Notes under the pieces: generated by a model
Seen by the model: only the letters and a program-made list of their open reading frames with translations
What the model was told of the DNA's origin: nothing
Database searches by the model: none
Made by a program: the position numbers and the translations under genes
Shown: piece by piece, positions 8,560 through 18,649 of the stretch
Position numbering within the stretch: position 1 is the stretch's first letter
How the letters are laid out: the number at the start of each line of letters is the position of its first letter
Assembly (NCBI GenBank): GCA_963662175.1
Contig: OY759225.1
Span: forward strand, 16,162,601 to 16,226,600
DNA length: 64,000 nucleotides
From: Aradus depressus
Lineage: Eukaryota > Arthropoda > Insecta > Hemiptera > Aradidae
Direction of reading: 5' to 3'

Positions 8560-9340
8560 CAGATATTTGCCAGGCATACATATTTATATTAACCTAAGTG
8601 TACCTGAGGTGAAAGGGTCCCCTTCCTCTGGTAAAACCAGGAGGTGGAAGTCAGAATAGAAACTAAATACTGACTATTGAGCTCGAAAAATAATAAACTA
8701 ATTACTTTTAATTTATAATTCGAACAATTTACAGAAAATCTCAAAGATCTACTTGATTCAAGTTAAAACTTTATTGAAGTTTCATGCCAGTAGTGTAGGC
8801 CGGTTCTGGGTCAAATGGAGTGTTCAAAGGTCACCTATGAGGCAACCTCCCCTTATGATTATCCGTTTTAGGTTATGATAACCCAACCTGCTCTACCATC
8901 TTTAACATAATGAGACTTTTATTTGTGGCAAATCTTACAATATTAATTTTTACATCATTATATGCCCTAACAATACCTATGTATCTAGAAAAAAAAAAAT
9001 TGTGCATATGCGTGAGGCCTGAACCTGAGTAGACAAAATCTAGAACTGTCAATATAGATAGACCTCTTGTCCACCAGAGGAACGGTCGTCGGTTATTTGA
9101 CCTGGCGGTTCAAGCCCGGGCATAAGTAAGAAAAAAGTCTGACCTTTGAGTTCAAGTTCAAAACCTTGAATTTCAAGTAGATAATTTCAGGGGTCAATAG
9201 CTTCTCTTCACTATCCACGATAATCTATAAAAAAATCCTTATCGTTACGTAATTATGAAAGGCGGAAATAAAATGTTTTAAAATGTAGAAAGAGAAAATG
9301 TAGAAATTTGATTTGCGTGAGGGAAGGCAGCATCCTGTCG
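8560..9340. other. No gene; one short SINE-A tail remnant
   Basis: Nothing recognised except 'ggttcaagcccgggcataag' near 9108, a scrap resembling the SINE-A 3' tail. Confidence 0.35.
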
Positions 9341-9344
9341 GTTC

Positions 9345-9532
9345 TCATGAGAAAGGGGGTTCTCCCATCTACATTGCATTGGGGGTCTCCGATCTACGTT
9401 GCAGGGGGGGTCTCCTATCTACGTTGGGGGTTCTCCCATCTACATTGCATGGGGGTTCTCCTATCTACGTTGGGGGGTCTCCCATCTACATTGGGGGTCT
9501 CCGATCTACGTTGCATGGAAACCACTAAGAAT
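9345..9532. repeat. Minisatellite of ~24-27 bp G-rich units
   Basis: About seven units alternate between GGGGGTTCTCCCATCTACAT and GGGGGTCTCCGATCTACGTT, each followed by TGCAT or TG. Two overlapping ORFs here are repeats of these units and not proteins. Confidence 0.75.
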
Positions 9533-9559
9533 CCGATGTAGATCGATGTTTAGTTAGTT

Positions 9560-9590
9560 ATTGTGAGTCATGCCCGGGCGTTAGGTCGAG
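9560..9590 (-). repeat. SINE-A tail scrap
   Basis: 'tgagtcatgcccgggcgtta' equals the 3' end of SINE-A in reverse, followed by a T run. Confidence 0.45.
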
Positions 9591-9979
9591 GCTTTTTTTT
9601 TTTTCTTGTACATATATACTTTCAAATCACAGAATTTGAAACTATTCGTTTTCCAAACGGATCTTTATGATTGCTCTGAACAATAACCTAATTGTTCAGC
9701 TCCGATCTCGTGAATATACTTATGAGTATAAGATCGTTTAACACCCTCCTGTTCTGAACAAATCACGTTAATTATGTCACACTAAACAGAACAAGACCAG
9801 TGTAATGTGACATACATTTTTTTTTATTAGGTACGTATCAGTTTTTTATAATTATTATTTTAAACTAACAATAGTTATAAAATAAAAATTTATTCAGTAA
9901 TGACGGTGCTGCACCTGCTGACTAGGCAGTAATTATTATTTCTTAGCAGATATAAATCCAGTGATCCTACAGTAATAAA

Positions 9980-10082
9980 AAAAGTTGTACGGAATCTCAG
10001 ATTTTTTTTTTTTTTATTTGTACGGAATCTGGAAGATTTTTCAGCTGTACGGAATCTGGGTGTACGGAATCGGGGGGACACC
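9980..10082. repeat. Short interspersed GTACGGAATC motif array
   Basis: 'tgtacggaatc' occurs five times within 100 bp (near 9986, 10019, 10048, 10061 and 10069 with small variants), separated by T-rich spacers. Function unknown. Confidence 0.5.
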
Positions 10083-10109
10083 TTCTGAATACACACATAA
10101 AATTTTGTG

Positions 10110-10200
10110 TAATGGTTAGCAGGTCTTTAACGAGTTCCTGAGATCGTATAGGCTCGGGACCATCGCTTAACGTCCCATCCGAAGGTCGGCTTTGGCGGTA
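10110..10200 (-). repeat. SINE-A middle fragment
   Basis: 'ggtctttaacgag', 'gatcgtataggctcgggacc' and 'cgtcccatccgaagg' match the middle of SINE-A in reverse. Both ends are missing. Confidence 0.6.
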
Positions 10201-10604
10201 CTTTTACAAAAATTGGAAAGATATATATAAATATATACATATATATTATTTTTGCGGTATAATGTTTGGACATACGACTATATTATATCACTTTGTCGTT
10301 ATCTATGTACTTACTTTACCATTACAAATTGTAAACATATATAAATTTTGACCATTATTCTATTCATCTTGTGTAATAGACTCACGTCTGGTGACGTTTA
10401 CAAAATAATATCTGTAATGAAAAAACAGACTCCATATTATGTAACCCTCAGTTCTCAATTCATACTACTTGGTGCCGCCTGTGTAAAATATTTCGGCTAC
10501 TGAATGTCTGCAAACGAGCTTTCGGCTTCTACATCGTCGCTTAAATTGGATTTTATTACTTCGATTAAAAGGTAATAATTATATTTGTTTTATATTTAAT
10601 AAGT

Positions 10605-11437
10605 TTGTCAATGAATCACCGCGAATGTACTTCCCCAGAACGAATTATTCAAGTTTTTGCTCTTTTTCCAAATTGAATTTATCTTTTTTACTAAAAATTA
10701 ATAGTTGAGTTACATAGTGGCTTTTGAACCCTCATAATTAATTCGGTATTGATATATTCTTTACATCGGCAGTTATTGGGGTTTTTGAGTCAATCCCTCT
10801 TCCCTTTGTCCGAATTTGCTGAAAATATGACGGTGTTGTTCTTATAAGATTTTGAATTTACATATGAAATTTCGTGACAATACATTCTTTACATTGACAG
10901 TTATTGGAGTTTTTGAGTCAATCCCTCTTCCCTTTGTCCGAATTTGCTGAAAATATAAAGGTGTTGTTCTTATAAGATTTTGAATTTACATATGAAATTT
11001 CGTGACAATACCTTCACTACACCGGCAGTTATTGGGGTTTTTGAGTCAAGCCCCCTTCCCTTTGTCGGAATTTGCTGAAAATATAAAGGTGTTGTTCTTA
11101 TAAGGTTTTGAATTTACATATGAAATTTCGTGACAATACATTCTTTACATCGGCAGTTATTGGGTTTTTTTGAGTCAAGCCCTCTTCCCTTTGTCGGAAT
11201 TTGCTGAAAATATAAAGGTGTTGTTCTTATAAGGTTTTGAATTTACATATGAAATTTCGTAACAATACGTTCACTACATCGGCAGTTATTGGGGTTCTTG
11301 TGTTGAGCCTTTCCCCTTCTAATCCCCCCCCCCCCCCCTTGGCAGATTTGACTGAAATTCAATAAGAGTCGTTCTAAGAGGACTCTGGAAACAAACTTAA
11401 AATTTCGTGTCGATACATATATTCTATCTGGAGTTAT
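10605..11437 (-). repeat. Family A element with four 128-bp tandem units
   Basis: The right end of family A (AATCACCGCGAATGTACTTC) is at 10613 in reverse. From about 10745 to 11300 a unit of 128 bp repeats a little over four times: 'acatcggcagttattggggt', 'ccctcttccctttgtc', 'aatttgctgaaaatat', 'tgaatttacatatgaaattt'. Unit starts fall near 10763, 10891, 11019, 11147 and 11276. The left end reappears at 12240-12330 after a hAT insertion. Confidence 0.75.
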
Positions 11438-12214
11438 CGTCAGCGCCGTGCAACGAGTATTGACCGCCCATGTGCAAATAACGATAACGCCGCCCCCCTC
11501 CACAATTAAAGTACCCGAATGTTTTTATGCCTTTCCCCTTTACATTTTGAATAAGTTAATGATTTTTATTTTCCAAATAAATACTTGAAGAAGGAAATTC
11601 ATAATATCTGTAACGACAACAATATTTTATTTTCAAACATTATATTATGAATTATTATGCATAATTATTATCTATGATAGGTAATAAAATTTACTTTATA
11701 TAATAAACTTTGATATAGGTAATATTAAAAAACATAATAATAGATTTTTTTCAAGAACACAACTTTTACTCTAGTAAAGAAGTTTTTAAGGAACACAAAT
11801 AAATTTTTTTTCAAATAAAATTAGAAACATCTATCATAAATAGTAATTTATTAAAGAAAAGTAAATTGTAATCAAAGGATGGCTCTCCTGGCCTTAATGG
11901 AAGCAAAATTTTCTACAGCACGTTTTGTGTCAATAGAATTCAAGAGATCACTTTCGATGGATAATAACGAAAGGCCCGTCAGTCTCTCTACAAAAGCAGG
12001 CTGCCTTTTGATTTCCCATATTTCCCTTTTTTCCCCATCCCTTCAAATGAGTTTATCTTGCTTTTCCCTTTGTTTTCGGTTTCTTTTTATTTTATTTTCT
12101 ATATTTGGCTTTGTCAACGATAAATTTAAAATAAAAAGAATAAAAATTTGGGCGGCCTTGTGCTTCGCACGCCTTCGCCATAGGGTCTGCACGGCTCAGA
12201 ATGATAACGTGTTT
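11438..12214 (-). mobile_element. hAT remnant inserted in family A
   Basis: Family A breaks at GGAGTTATCGT (11437) and resumes at ATAACGTGTTTACAGAC (about 12204). The inserted block starts CAGCGCCGTGCA and ends TGCACGGCTCAG, imperfect inverted ends, and carries a hAT C-terminal reading frame on the minus strand. I could not find a convincing 8-bp duplication. Confidence 0.5.
11879..12010 (-). pseudogene. hAT transposase dimerisation-domain fragment
   Basis: The minus strand reads AAFVERLTGLSLLSIESDLL, then NSIDTKRAVENFASIKARRA and IL-stop. This is the last helix pair of the hAT dimerisation domain (compare TQERLHALAVLAIEYELAK at 15300). The upstream transposase is missing, so it is a relic of an internally deleted element. 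Confidence 0.6.
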
Positions 12215-12239
12215 ACAGACACACAAATTTTATTTTTTA

Positions 12240-12330
12240 TTTTTGGAACTAAGGGCTCGGAAAACATGAAATTTTGGTGAAAACTGAACATCAAATTTGT
12301 GACCCGTTACGTAACTTCTCCTATAGGCTC
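12240..12330 (-). repeat. Family A left end (continuation)
   Basis: 'tttttggaactaagggctc', 'gaaaacatgaaattttggtg' and 'cgtaacttctcctatag' are the family A left end in reverse, closing the element that starts at 10605. Confidence 0.55.
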
Positions 12331-12384
12331 TCCGTAGGCCGTAGAGTGTCTGTCGCTTGATTTACCTAAGTTTAGTTACCTACA

Positions 12385-12515
12385 GGTATTTAACGAATAC
12401 CTTATAGGTTATAGGTATTTAACGAATACCTTACATCGTACAGGCATCCGATGGACGACGTGCTCGAAGTATTTTTTACCGCACAGATAAAAAACCTAAG
12501 TGCCTCGACCGTATG
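12385..12515 (-). repeat. Diverged SINE-A fragment
   Basis: 'tttaacgaataccttacatc', 'gtacaggc', 'gacgacgtgctcgaagt' and 'cagataaaaaacctaagtgc' follow the SINE-A middle in reverse. 'ataggtatttaacgaatacc' is duplicated locally. Confidence 0.5.
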
Positions 12516-12545
12516 ATTAATTTGCGCTGGGAATTCACCTACGGT

Positions 12546-12765
12546 TTTTTTTTTTTTTTTTAATTATCATTTAATTTGTTGAACATTGCCATATCCTTGA
12601 GTCTTCCCTTGGTCCAAGACGAACCTGGGGAAGAACAATGACTCCCCGATCTTTGTTCATTTGAACAATAAATCGGACAATGGAGTGCGTGGTTCTGTGC
12701 CAATGTCCATGTCGGGCATTGATCACAATCCAATTCAACGAATTGGATTATCCTTTCATTTTTCT
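12546..12765 (-). pseudogene. Non-LTR LINE C-terminus with poly(A)
   Basis: A 19-nt T run at 12546-12560 is the poly(A) of a minus-strand element. The adjoining frame reads VELDCDQCPTWTLAQNHALH, CPIYCSNEQRS, then GRLKDMAMFNKLNDN and a stop. The C-x2-C ... H-x-x-H-C spacing looks like the C-terminal Cys/His knuckle of LINE ORF2 proteins. It is 5' truncated at about 12765. The family is uncertain. Confidence 0.45.
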
Positions 12766-13144
12766 CGTCTCCAGCTATACAAAGTGTATAAGTTACGGAA
12801 TTGATCGGAAATTCAACGTTTAATTTCCAACCCCCTAATCCAAAACTTAAAAAAAAACAAAAAAAAAACAGGCTGTGTCGGGGATGCAGCCGCAGTGAGG
12901 TACGTGAAACGCAGCCCCGCCGGAACGGCGGGGCGGAAAAGGCGATCGCCTAGAGCGCCTCGATGTTAGGGGCACAAGAGTTGTTGACTCTTTAACCTTG
13001 ATTGAAAGAATTGAAAAAAAAACTAATACTTGTGAATGAAAACTGACATAATTGCAGAGATATTGTGAAATAATTCAAATGGACTTGAAAATAAAATAAA
13101 ACTGGTTTATTTAATATGTTGTCTAATTTCACTAACTATATATA

Positions 13145-13187
13145 CATGGGAGTACTTTCGGTATTTCTACCATCCTCAGCCAAAAGC
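13145..13187 (-). ncRNA. Hammerhead ribozyme core (left arm)
   Basis: The minus strand reads TGG, CTGAGGA, T, GGTA-GAAA-TACC, GAAAGTACTCCCATG. CTGANGA, a perfect 4-bp stem II and GAAA are intact. AGTACT after GAA is self-complementary with CTC as a possible cleavage triplet. Stem I would be short (TGG with CCA). Identical to the right-arm copy. Confidence 0.5.
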
Positions 13188-13584
13188 ATAAGAGATAAGA
13201 CTAAGTTAATTTTCAGAATGTCAGCCTCTCGAGGAACCCATTACCCTCCCTACTGGTGTTCCCCATGACGTCAGACATTCCTAACTAAGCTAAATTGTCA
13301 AGCTGTGAGATATTTTATGACAAGGCGGTCCCCATATTTCAAATGTGTGACCCCTTCTAAGATCTAGGTATAAAGCATTAACAATGAACAGGCGAATAAT
13401 ATAACATTAACAAATCAAAAATAATTGGTTCCAGTTACAACTTAATTAAAATTATTATACTGTAAATTATATAAATATATCTATTGGCAAGATTCAGATA
13501 AATCATATATCTATATATATATATATATATATATTGGTAAATTCTATGTATATTTAAACGTACCTGTGCACATCGACTGGAGGG

Positions 13585-14121
13585 TCATATTATTGGTGAC
13601 AGTAAAGGGGAATATTTTAGATTGGTTTGGTCGTTCATACAATTTCCATTTTTTAAAGTTCTGTTTATTTCTAATATTTCTAATGAGTTGAGCAATGTGC
13701 TTTTTTCGCAGAAATGAAGGTATTTTATGCCTGTGTCTTTATCAAACGTATGTTTGTGTTGGTTGATGTGTTGTGCAAATGTTGATTTTGTTATGTTGTG
13801 TGTTGTGTCCATGTTAGTATCTATTTCTGATATATGTTCTTTGAGTCTTTGTTTGAATTGTCTCCCAGTTTGTCCTGTATAGATTAGGTTGCAAGAGTTG
13901 CAATTTAATTGATAAACCCCACTCTTTTCTTCTGTTTTTATTCGGTCTTTCGTATTGTTAAGGTGTTTGTAAAGTGTCCTATTTGTTCTGAAACTAACTT
14001 TGAAGTTTTCTTTTTTAAGAATATTGCCTATTTGTTCAGAAATTTTCCCGTAATAGGGTAAGCTTACCCATTTCTTTGTTTCTGTTGTGTTTATTATGTC
14101 TAGTTTGGAGATATCTTTCAA
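13585..14121 (-). CDS. PLE GIY-YIG endonuclease segment, left arm
   Basis: Mirror copy of the frame at 14128-14664, identical at protein level. Motifs by residue of the 178-residue translation: LPYYGKISEQIGNIL (21-35), the linker common in PLE C-termini; GVY (68-70) for GIY; CNSC (73-76); IYTG (80-83) for YIG; the TGR arginine (87); H96; and an acidic LEILEI near 148. There is no ATG; the frame is open into the palindrome centre, so the original ORF's RT part is missing. Without RT it is presumably not functional alone. Confidence 0.8.
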   Translation of the reverse strand: MKDISKLDIINTTETKKWVSLPYYGKISEQIGNILKKENFKVSFRTNRTLYKHLNNTKDRIKTEEKSGVYQLNCNSCNLIYTGQTGRQFKQRLKEHISEIDTNMDTTHNITKSTFAQHINQHKHTFDKDTGIKYLHFCEKSTLLNSLEILEINRTLKNGNCMNDQTNLKYSPLLSPII

Positions 14122-14127
14122 ATTGAT

Positions 14128-14664
14128 TTGAAAGATATCTCCAAACTAGACATAATAAACACAACAGAAACAAAGAAATGGGTAAGCTTACCCTATTACG
14201 GGAAAATTTCTGAACAAATAGGCAATATTCTTAAAAAAGAAAACTTCAAAGTTAGTTTCAGAACAAATAGGACACTTTACAAACACCTTAACAATACGAA
14301 AGACCGAATAAAAACAGAAGAAAAGAGTGGGGTTTATCAATTAAATTGCAACTCTTGCAACCTAATCTATACAGGACAAACTGGGAGACAATTCAAACAA
14401 AGACTCAAAGAACATATATCAGAAATAGATACTAACATGGACACAACACACAACATAACAAAATCAACATTTGCACAACACATCAACCAACACAAACATA
14501 CGTTTGATAAAGACACAGGCATAAAATACCTTCATTTCTGCGAAAAAAGCACATTGCTCAACTCATTAGAAATATTAGAAATAAACAGAACTTTAAAAAA
14601 TGGAAATTGTATGAACGACCAAACCAATCTAAAATATTCCCCTTTACTGTCACCAATAATATGA
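14128..14664 (+). CDS. PLE GIY-YIG endonuclease segment, right arm
   Basis: Same translation as the left-arm copy, running outward to a TGA at 14662-14664. GIY-YIG domains in Penelope-like elements nick target DNA to prime reverse transcription. The Cys pair ahead of the second motif and the short spacing to the TGR arginine fit PLE rather than bacterial GIY-YIG nucleases. The first codon in the open frame is TTG, so this is not a natural start. Perfect identity to the opposite arm implies recent formation or gene conversion. Confidence 0.8.
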   Translation: MKDISKLDIINTTETKKWVSLPYYGKISEQIGNILKKENFKVSFRTNRTLYKHLNNTKDRIKTEEKSGVYQLNCNSCNLIYTGQTGRQFKQRLKEHISEIDTNMDTTHNITKSTFAQHINQHKHTFDKDTGIKYLHFCEKSTLLNSLEILEINRTLKNGNCMNDQTNLKYSPLLSPII

Positions 14665-15061
14665 CCCTCCAGTCGATGTGCACAGGTACGTTTAAATATA
14701 CATAGAATTTACCAATATATATATATATATATATATAGATATATGATTTATCTGAATCTTGCCAATAGATATATTTATATAATTTACAGTATAATAATTT
14801 TAATTAAGTTGTAACTGGAACCAATTATTTTTGATTTGTTAATGTTATATTATTCGCCTGTTCATTGTTAATGCTTTATACCTAGATCTTAGAAGGGGTC
14901 ACACATTTGAAATATGGGGACCGCCTTGTCATAAAATATCTCACAGCTTGACAATTTAGCTTAGTTAGGAATGTCTGACGTCATGGGGAACACCAGTAGG
15001 GAGGGTAATGGGTTCCTCGAGAGGCTGACATTCTGAAAATTAACTTAGTCTTATCTCTTAT

Positions 15062-15104
15062 GCTTTTGGCTGAGGATGGTAGAAATACCGAAAGTACTCC
15101 CATG
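15062..15104 (+). ncRNA. Hammerhead ribozyme core (right arm)
   Basis: Exact inverse of 13145-13187: CTGAGGA, GGTA-GAAA-TACC stem II, GAAA and self-complementary AGTACT followed by CCCATG. It lies about 400 bp after the stop codon, near the outer end of the element, the usual PLE location. Confidence 0.5.
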
Positions 15105-15170
15105 TATATATAGTTAGTGAAATTAGACAACATATTAAATAAACCAGTTTTATTTTATTTTCAAGTCCAT

Positions 15171-15440
15171 AATACTTGTGACTCATTCACGAACTTTTGG
15201 ATTGCGTTACGCATACTTTTAACGATTCCAGTATCAGTAGCCAGTTGCGAAAGGAGTTTTAGCAAATTGAAATTAATAAAAAAATATTTAAGATCAACTA
15301 TGACACAAGAAAGACTCCATGCTCTTGCTGTTCTTGCAATAGAATACGAACTGGCCAAGAACATAAATTTCAAGGATGTAATTGAAGAATTTGCTAATGC
15401 TAAAGCCCGAAAAATACAATTGAATTTTTCCAAAAATTGA
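15171..15440 (+). pseudogene. hAT transposase C-terminal dimerisation domain
   Basis: TNTCDSFTNFWIALRILLTI, PVSVASCERSFSKLKLIKKY and LRSTMTQERLHALAVLAIEY, then ELAKNINFKDVIEEFANAKA and a stop. This is the classic hAT C-terminal dimerisation region (SVASCERSFSKLK signature). The N-terminal BED finger and catalytic core are absent; the frame was split by the PLE at 13035-15170. The 3' end of the hAT follows at 15650-15711. Confidence 0.8.
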
Positions 15441-15719
15441 TACAATTTGATGTCTTTCAATCATTTTTTCAGATATATTATGATAATATATGTTGTTTTT
15501 ATAATTTTTATATATATATACATAAATAGTAACTATATTACTTATTTGTATATAGTATATACATATATATATATTTATTTTTTTATTATAAATTTTAACA
15601 TTAAAATATTTTTTTATGAAGTTTTATTTTTTAATTATTGAAATTTTCTCTTACAAGAGGGCGCAAGGTAGATTTTCGCCTAGGGCACTGATATATGTTG
15701 CGGCGGGGCTGGTGAAACG

Positions 15720-16330
15720 TCTTGTGCCTGCTGCAGAGGGTGTATGGGCACTATGACAGAAATGACGTAACCAAATACACGAACGCGGGGGCACCATCGC
15801 CGAGAACCGTCAAACTGCAACAAATAACACACTTGTAAGCCTTATAATCCCTGAAGAGCACTGGTTTGAGTTCGAAGGATTTTACTCCCGCTCGCATCAG
15901 AACCTACTGCTGAGCAACGCCTCTGTGAACATCGCGCGAGGCTAAATTCAACTCCGATTGTGTCTTGTGAAGCGCGACAACGGCGCCATCTGCGCACACG
16001 ACACATGCATGATCGAGTAATGGCTTCTTTCTTCTACACGATACCAAAGTAAGACGCGCGAATAGTACGGTTGCAAAAATATAAGCGATATTAGTATTAC
16101 ATTTTCGTTACATGCGGTTTTAGCAAGCGACCTTCTACTATACTATCCAGTACTTTACTACTGAAGAAGTGAGTGTCGTCAGGCCGGTTTGTTATATTGC
16201 TTATCAGAGAAAGTTTCTTGCGGAAAAACCTTGTAAACTAGCGTTTTTATAGCTGAGGGAATGTTATGGTTAATATTAAATTAAATTAAATCAAAGGACA
16301 CACAACCAGGGATTTACAGTTGTATTCTAA
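15720..16330. other. Moderately GC-rich stretch, no gene recognised
   Basis: Contains CG-rich patches (about 15780-16010) without a long ORF, splice pair or repeat end that I can identify. It could be an old exon or regulatory remnant, but nothing supports this. Confidence 0.3.
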
Positions 16331-16953
16331 AATCATAGAGTTTGTGTTAATTCCAATGTTTGTCAACATGGAGGCAGGGTTACCGCGATGCTGGTCTGAC
16401 TACAGAGGGGGCCCTGTTCCCGATCTAGAGCTCTCTCCTACTGGCTAAACATATCTGGTTGATGTACGGTAGATGTTCCGGGAACTGAGTGACGTCAATC
16501 CTTGGCCATCAGCCAACTTATAATATCTCCAGAGACATAGAGGAGACTGGTTTTGAAAGATTCACTTTTGTATCGCCGCAAAATTTGACCAAATAAAGTT
16601 TCGTATAATTTTTTACTTTCAGCTATACGAAGTAAAGAAGATGTATTGTAATCGTTCAGAAATTTCATGATGAGTTTTCGCTCCTGTCTGTGCATTCGTG
16701 AACACATCCCCAGCTGTATAGAGGTAAAGTAATCTAATCGATCAGAAATTTGATGCGGAATGAATGAAAAAAATTAATATGTGATGTGACTATTACAGGA
16801 CTTTCTTATACCAACCACGTTTACAGATCAGTATCTCTCCCCATTCTCAAAATCATTTCATTCTTTCTCATTGTACAGCGTTTTATCAAATAATTTTGAG
16901 GAGGAGGAAGTTTGTTGCTATGAGTTACGATTGAAAAATTAATTACAATTAGA
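16331..16953. other. No recognised feature
   Basis: Short family-A-like scraps ('agctatacgaagtaaagaag', 'aatcgatcagaaatttgatg') occur near 16620-16760. No gene is visible. Confidence 0.3.
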
Positions 16954-17296
16954 GGTTAGGTTAGGTTTTATGACTCATGCCCGGGCTTTAACTGTGAGGT
17001 CATATCGCCTACTACCAGAGTGCTCTTTCGTCACTCTGGTGGATGAGCCCGACTCTACTGTGGGAGTCCTAAATTTTGCCTACCCTAAATTTTTATTCAT
17101 CTAGGGTAGGGGTCTTTAACGAGTACCTGAGATCGTACAGGCTTGGGACCATCGCTTAACGTCCCATCCGAAGGACGGCGTGCTTAAGTTTATTTTACCT
17201 CCCAGATAAAATAAACTAATGGCCTCGGTCGGGCTACGAACCCACGACCTTGAGCTCAGAAGTCAAGCACGCATACCACTGAGCTACCGGCGCCCC
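16954..17296 (-). mobile_element. SINE-A full-length copy
   Basis: Minus-strand tRNA-like head with box A and box B, and a tail ending AACCTAACCTC. Target duplication TAATTACAATTAGA at 16940-16953 and 17297-17310 (14 bp, perfect). Very close to the copies at 3157 and 25849, so a young subfamily. Confidence 0.85.
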
Positions 17297-17329
17297 TAAT
17301 TACAATTAGATATATTCTTTATAGACATT

Positions 17330-17790
17330 TAGTTTACATTTTTCGGGGAGCTATAACTATTTTCGTATTGATCCTATCTCAAATCCAAGGGCTCATTAGC
17401 GATTGGAAATTTTATAAAGAACATTTCCATAAAGAATCAATTTTTCGATAGGACTAACCGTTTTGGGGTAAATCAAGGAAACGTCTAAAAAAATGTGTTT
17501 CAAAACTACATTTCAAGATGGTTTTCGGCATGTATCTCAAAAACTGGATGACCTGTAAAAAATGTTATTTCATATAAATTATGTATTTTAATATTCTCTA
17601 CAACTATCATTTGAAAAGATTTTTAATTTGGTCATAAACATAAGCTGTATTTTCTAAAATATAGTTAGGTCCTGGGGAAAAGTGGTCTCAATTTTTGTTT
17701 GATTTCGTCCAAAATCTAATCAGACCTAAGCTAGAACATGTGACCGAAGACCAGTAGAAATCGCGATAAACAACAAGGTAAAGTTTAAGA
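17330..17790 (+). repeat. Family B dispersed repeat
   Basis: 'gtattgatcctatctcaaat', 'cgattggaaattttataaag', 'tttttcgataggactaaccg' and 'tccaaaatctaatcagacct' recur with divergence at 26270-26470, 42330-42880 and 48600-49930. There is no ORF and I recognised no termini. Confidence 0.6.
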
Positions 17791-18329
17791 ATGTTTTTAA
17801 CAAATATATTTAGTCAAACGAGCATGGAGGAATTTTTCTTTTATTTATTTTGCACCTCATGTCATCTTGATTTTTCAAAAATGTTGAGTCTTGGCGAACC
17901 CACGCACATCATTATTTTTCAAAAAAAACAAGAATAATTTTACATATCAACATTAAATTTTCAATTACAAAGCACTTTGTTTTTGAGTATCTCTAAAATT
18001 TATTATTAGAAAGGCGATCTCTGCGGTATACTCAACCACCCCATTTACATCCACGAAAGTAAGTTGAAGTAAACGTAAGCATTCTGCAAGGTTTTCTGAC
18101 GACAGGGCTGCCTTGTGAGTTCAGGGCCGTACTGAATATGATTACCAAAATTGAATTGGGTACAATGGTGACCGGAAATGGTTCAAAAAAACCTTCAGTA
18201 TCATTGTCAGCCTTGGGTATATCGCAAAGTGTGCTTAAGTTCATTGAGGGTAAACAATAGGTGAATGGACTGTATGCATAAGGAAATAATGGAGGAGCCA
18301 ACTTGGAAAACAAGTTTTTATTTCCACAG
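17791..18329. other. No recognised gene
   Basis: A minus-strand ORF of 93 codons (18032-18313) has ordinary composition but matches no family I know. No splice-site or repeat support. Confidence 0.3.
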
Positions 18330-18595
18330 ATAAGTATAGGGGAAGTTTTTTAATCTGTCAAAAATTCGATGTTGAGTTTTTACTGAAATTTAAAGTTTTT
18401 AATGATCGGTGAATTATCGGTAGCGTACTTCCCCAGAACGAATTATTCAATCTGTTATTGCATATCTTCCAAAACCAATCTACTGTTTGGGTTAGTGGCT
18501 TCTGAACCCTCTGTCAATACAATCAGTGCATTCAACCTCCTCCTTATTTCCTCCTTTCCATTGGCCGCATTGGCCGTCAGTCAATATTGATACTT
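18330..18595. repeat. Fused family A ends
   Basis: The left end (AAGTATAGGGGAAGTTTTTT) is followed within 90 bp by the inverted right end ('gatcggtgaattatcggtag', 'cgtacttccccagaacgaat'). Two elements or a deleted tandem are therefore joined here. Confidence 0.5.
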
Positions 18596-18649
18596 TTGCA
18601 GAGATATTGTAAAAAACTCAAATAAAAAAAATATAAAGAAAAAATAATG

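Larger units (their letters stand above)
13035..15170. mobile_element. Palindromic Penelope-like element with TSD
   Basis: AATACTTGTGA occurs at both borders (about 13024-13034 and 15171-15181), and removing the insert restores the hAT frame TNTCDSFTNFW. After a unique lead of about 44 bp, 13079-15170 is an inverted repeat with 1046-bp arms. Every segment I compared is identical, with a non-paired TG at 14124-14125. Each arm has a GIY-YIG coding segment pointing outward, a 3' UTR of about 500 bp with a TA microsatellite of equal length, and a hammerhead core near the outer end. No reverse transcriptase is present. Confidence 0.85.
12912..15711 (+). mobile_element. hAT element, 8-bp TSD, interrupted by a PLE
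   Basis: Ends CAGCCCCGCCG (left) and CGGCGGGGCTG (right) are inverted. GTGAAACG flanks the element at 12904-12911 and 15712-15719, a perfect 8-bp duplication. Without the 13035-15170 insertion the hAT is only about 660 bp, with about 120 bp of left end and the last 90 codons of transposase. It was therefore already internally deleted when the PLE landed in its coding region. Confidence 0.8.

Noticed and set aside
9308..9541. Two overlapping ORFs with repeated GVSDLRC-type words
   Set aside because: Both are translations of the G-rich minisatellite in different frames.
10757..11300. CRISPR-like array (regular repeats)
   Set aside because: Units are contiguous 128-bp tandems without unique spacers and belong to a dispersed eukaryotic repeat family.
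13035..15170. Assembly artefact as explanation for the palindrome
   Set aside because: Considered but not preferred: the border coincides with element termini and a target duplication, and a second locus (6667-6849) has the same inverted end layout. Read-level confirmation is still needed.
15161..15460. Minus-strand ORF overlapping the hAT C-terminus
   Set aside because: Antisense shadow of the recognised hAT dimerisation domain.
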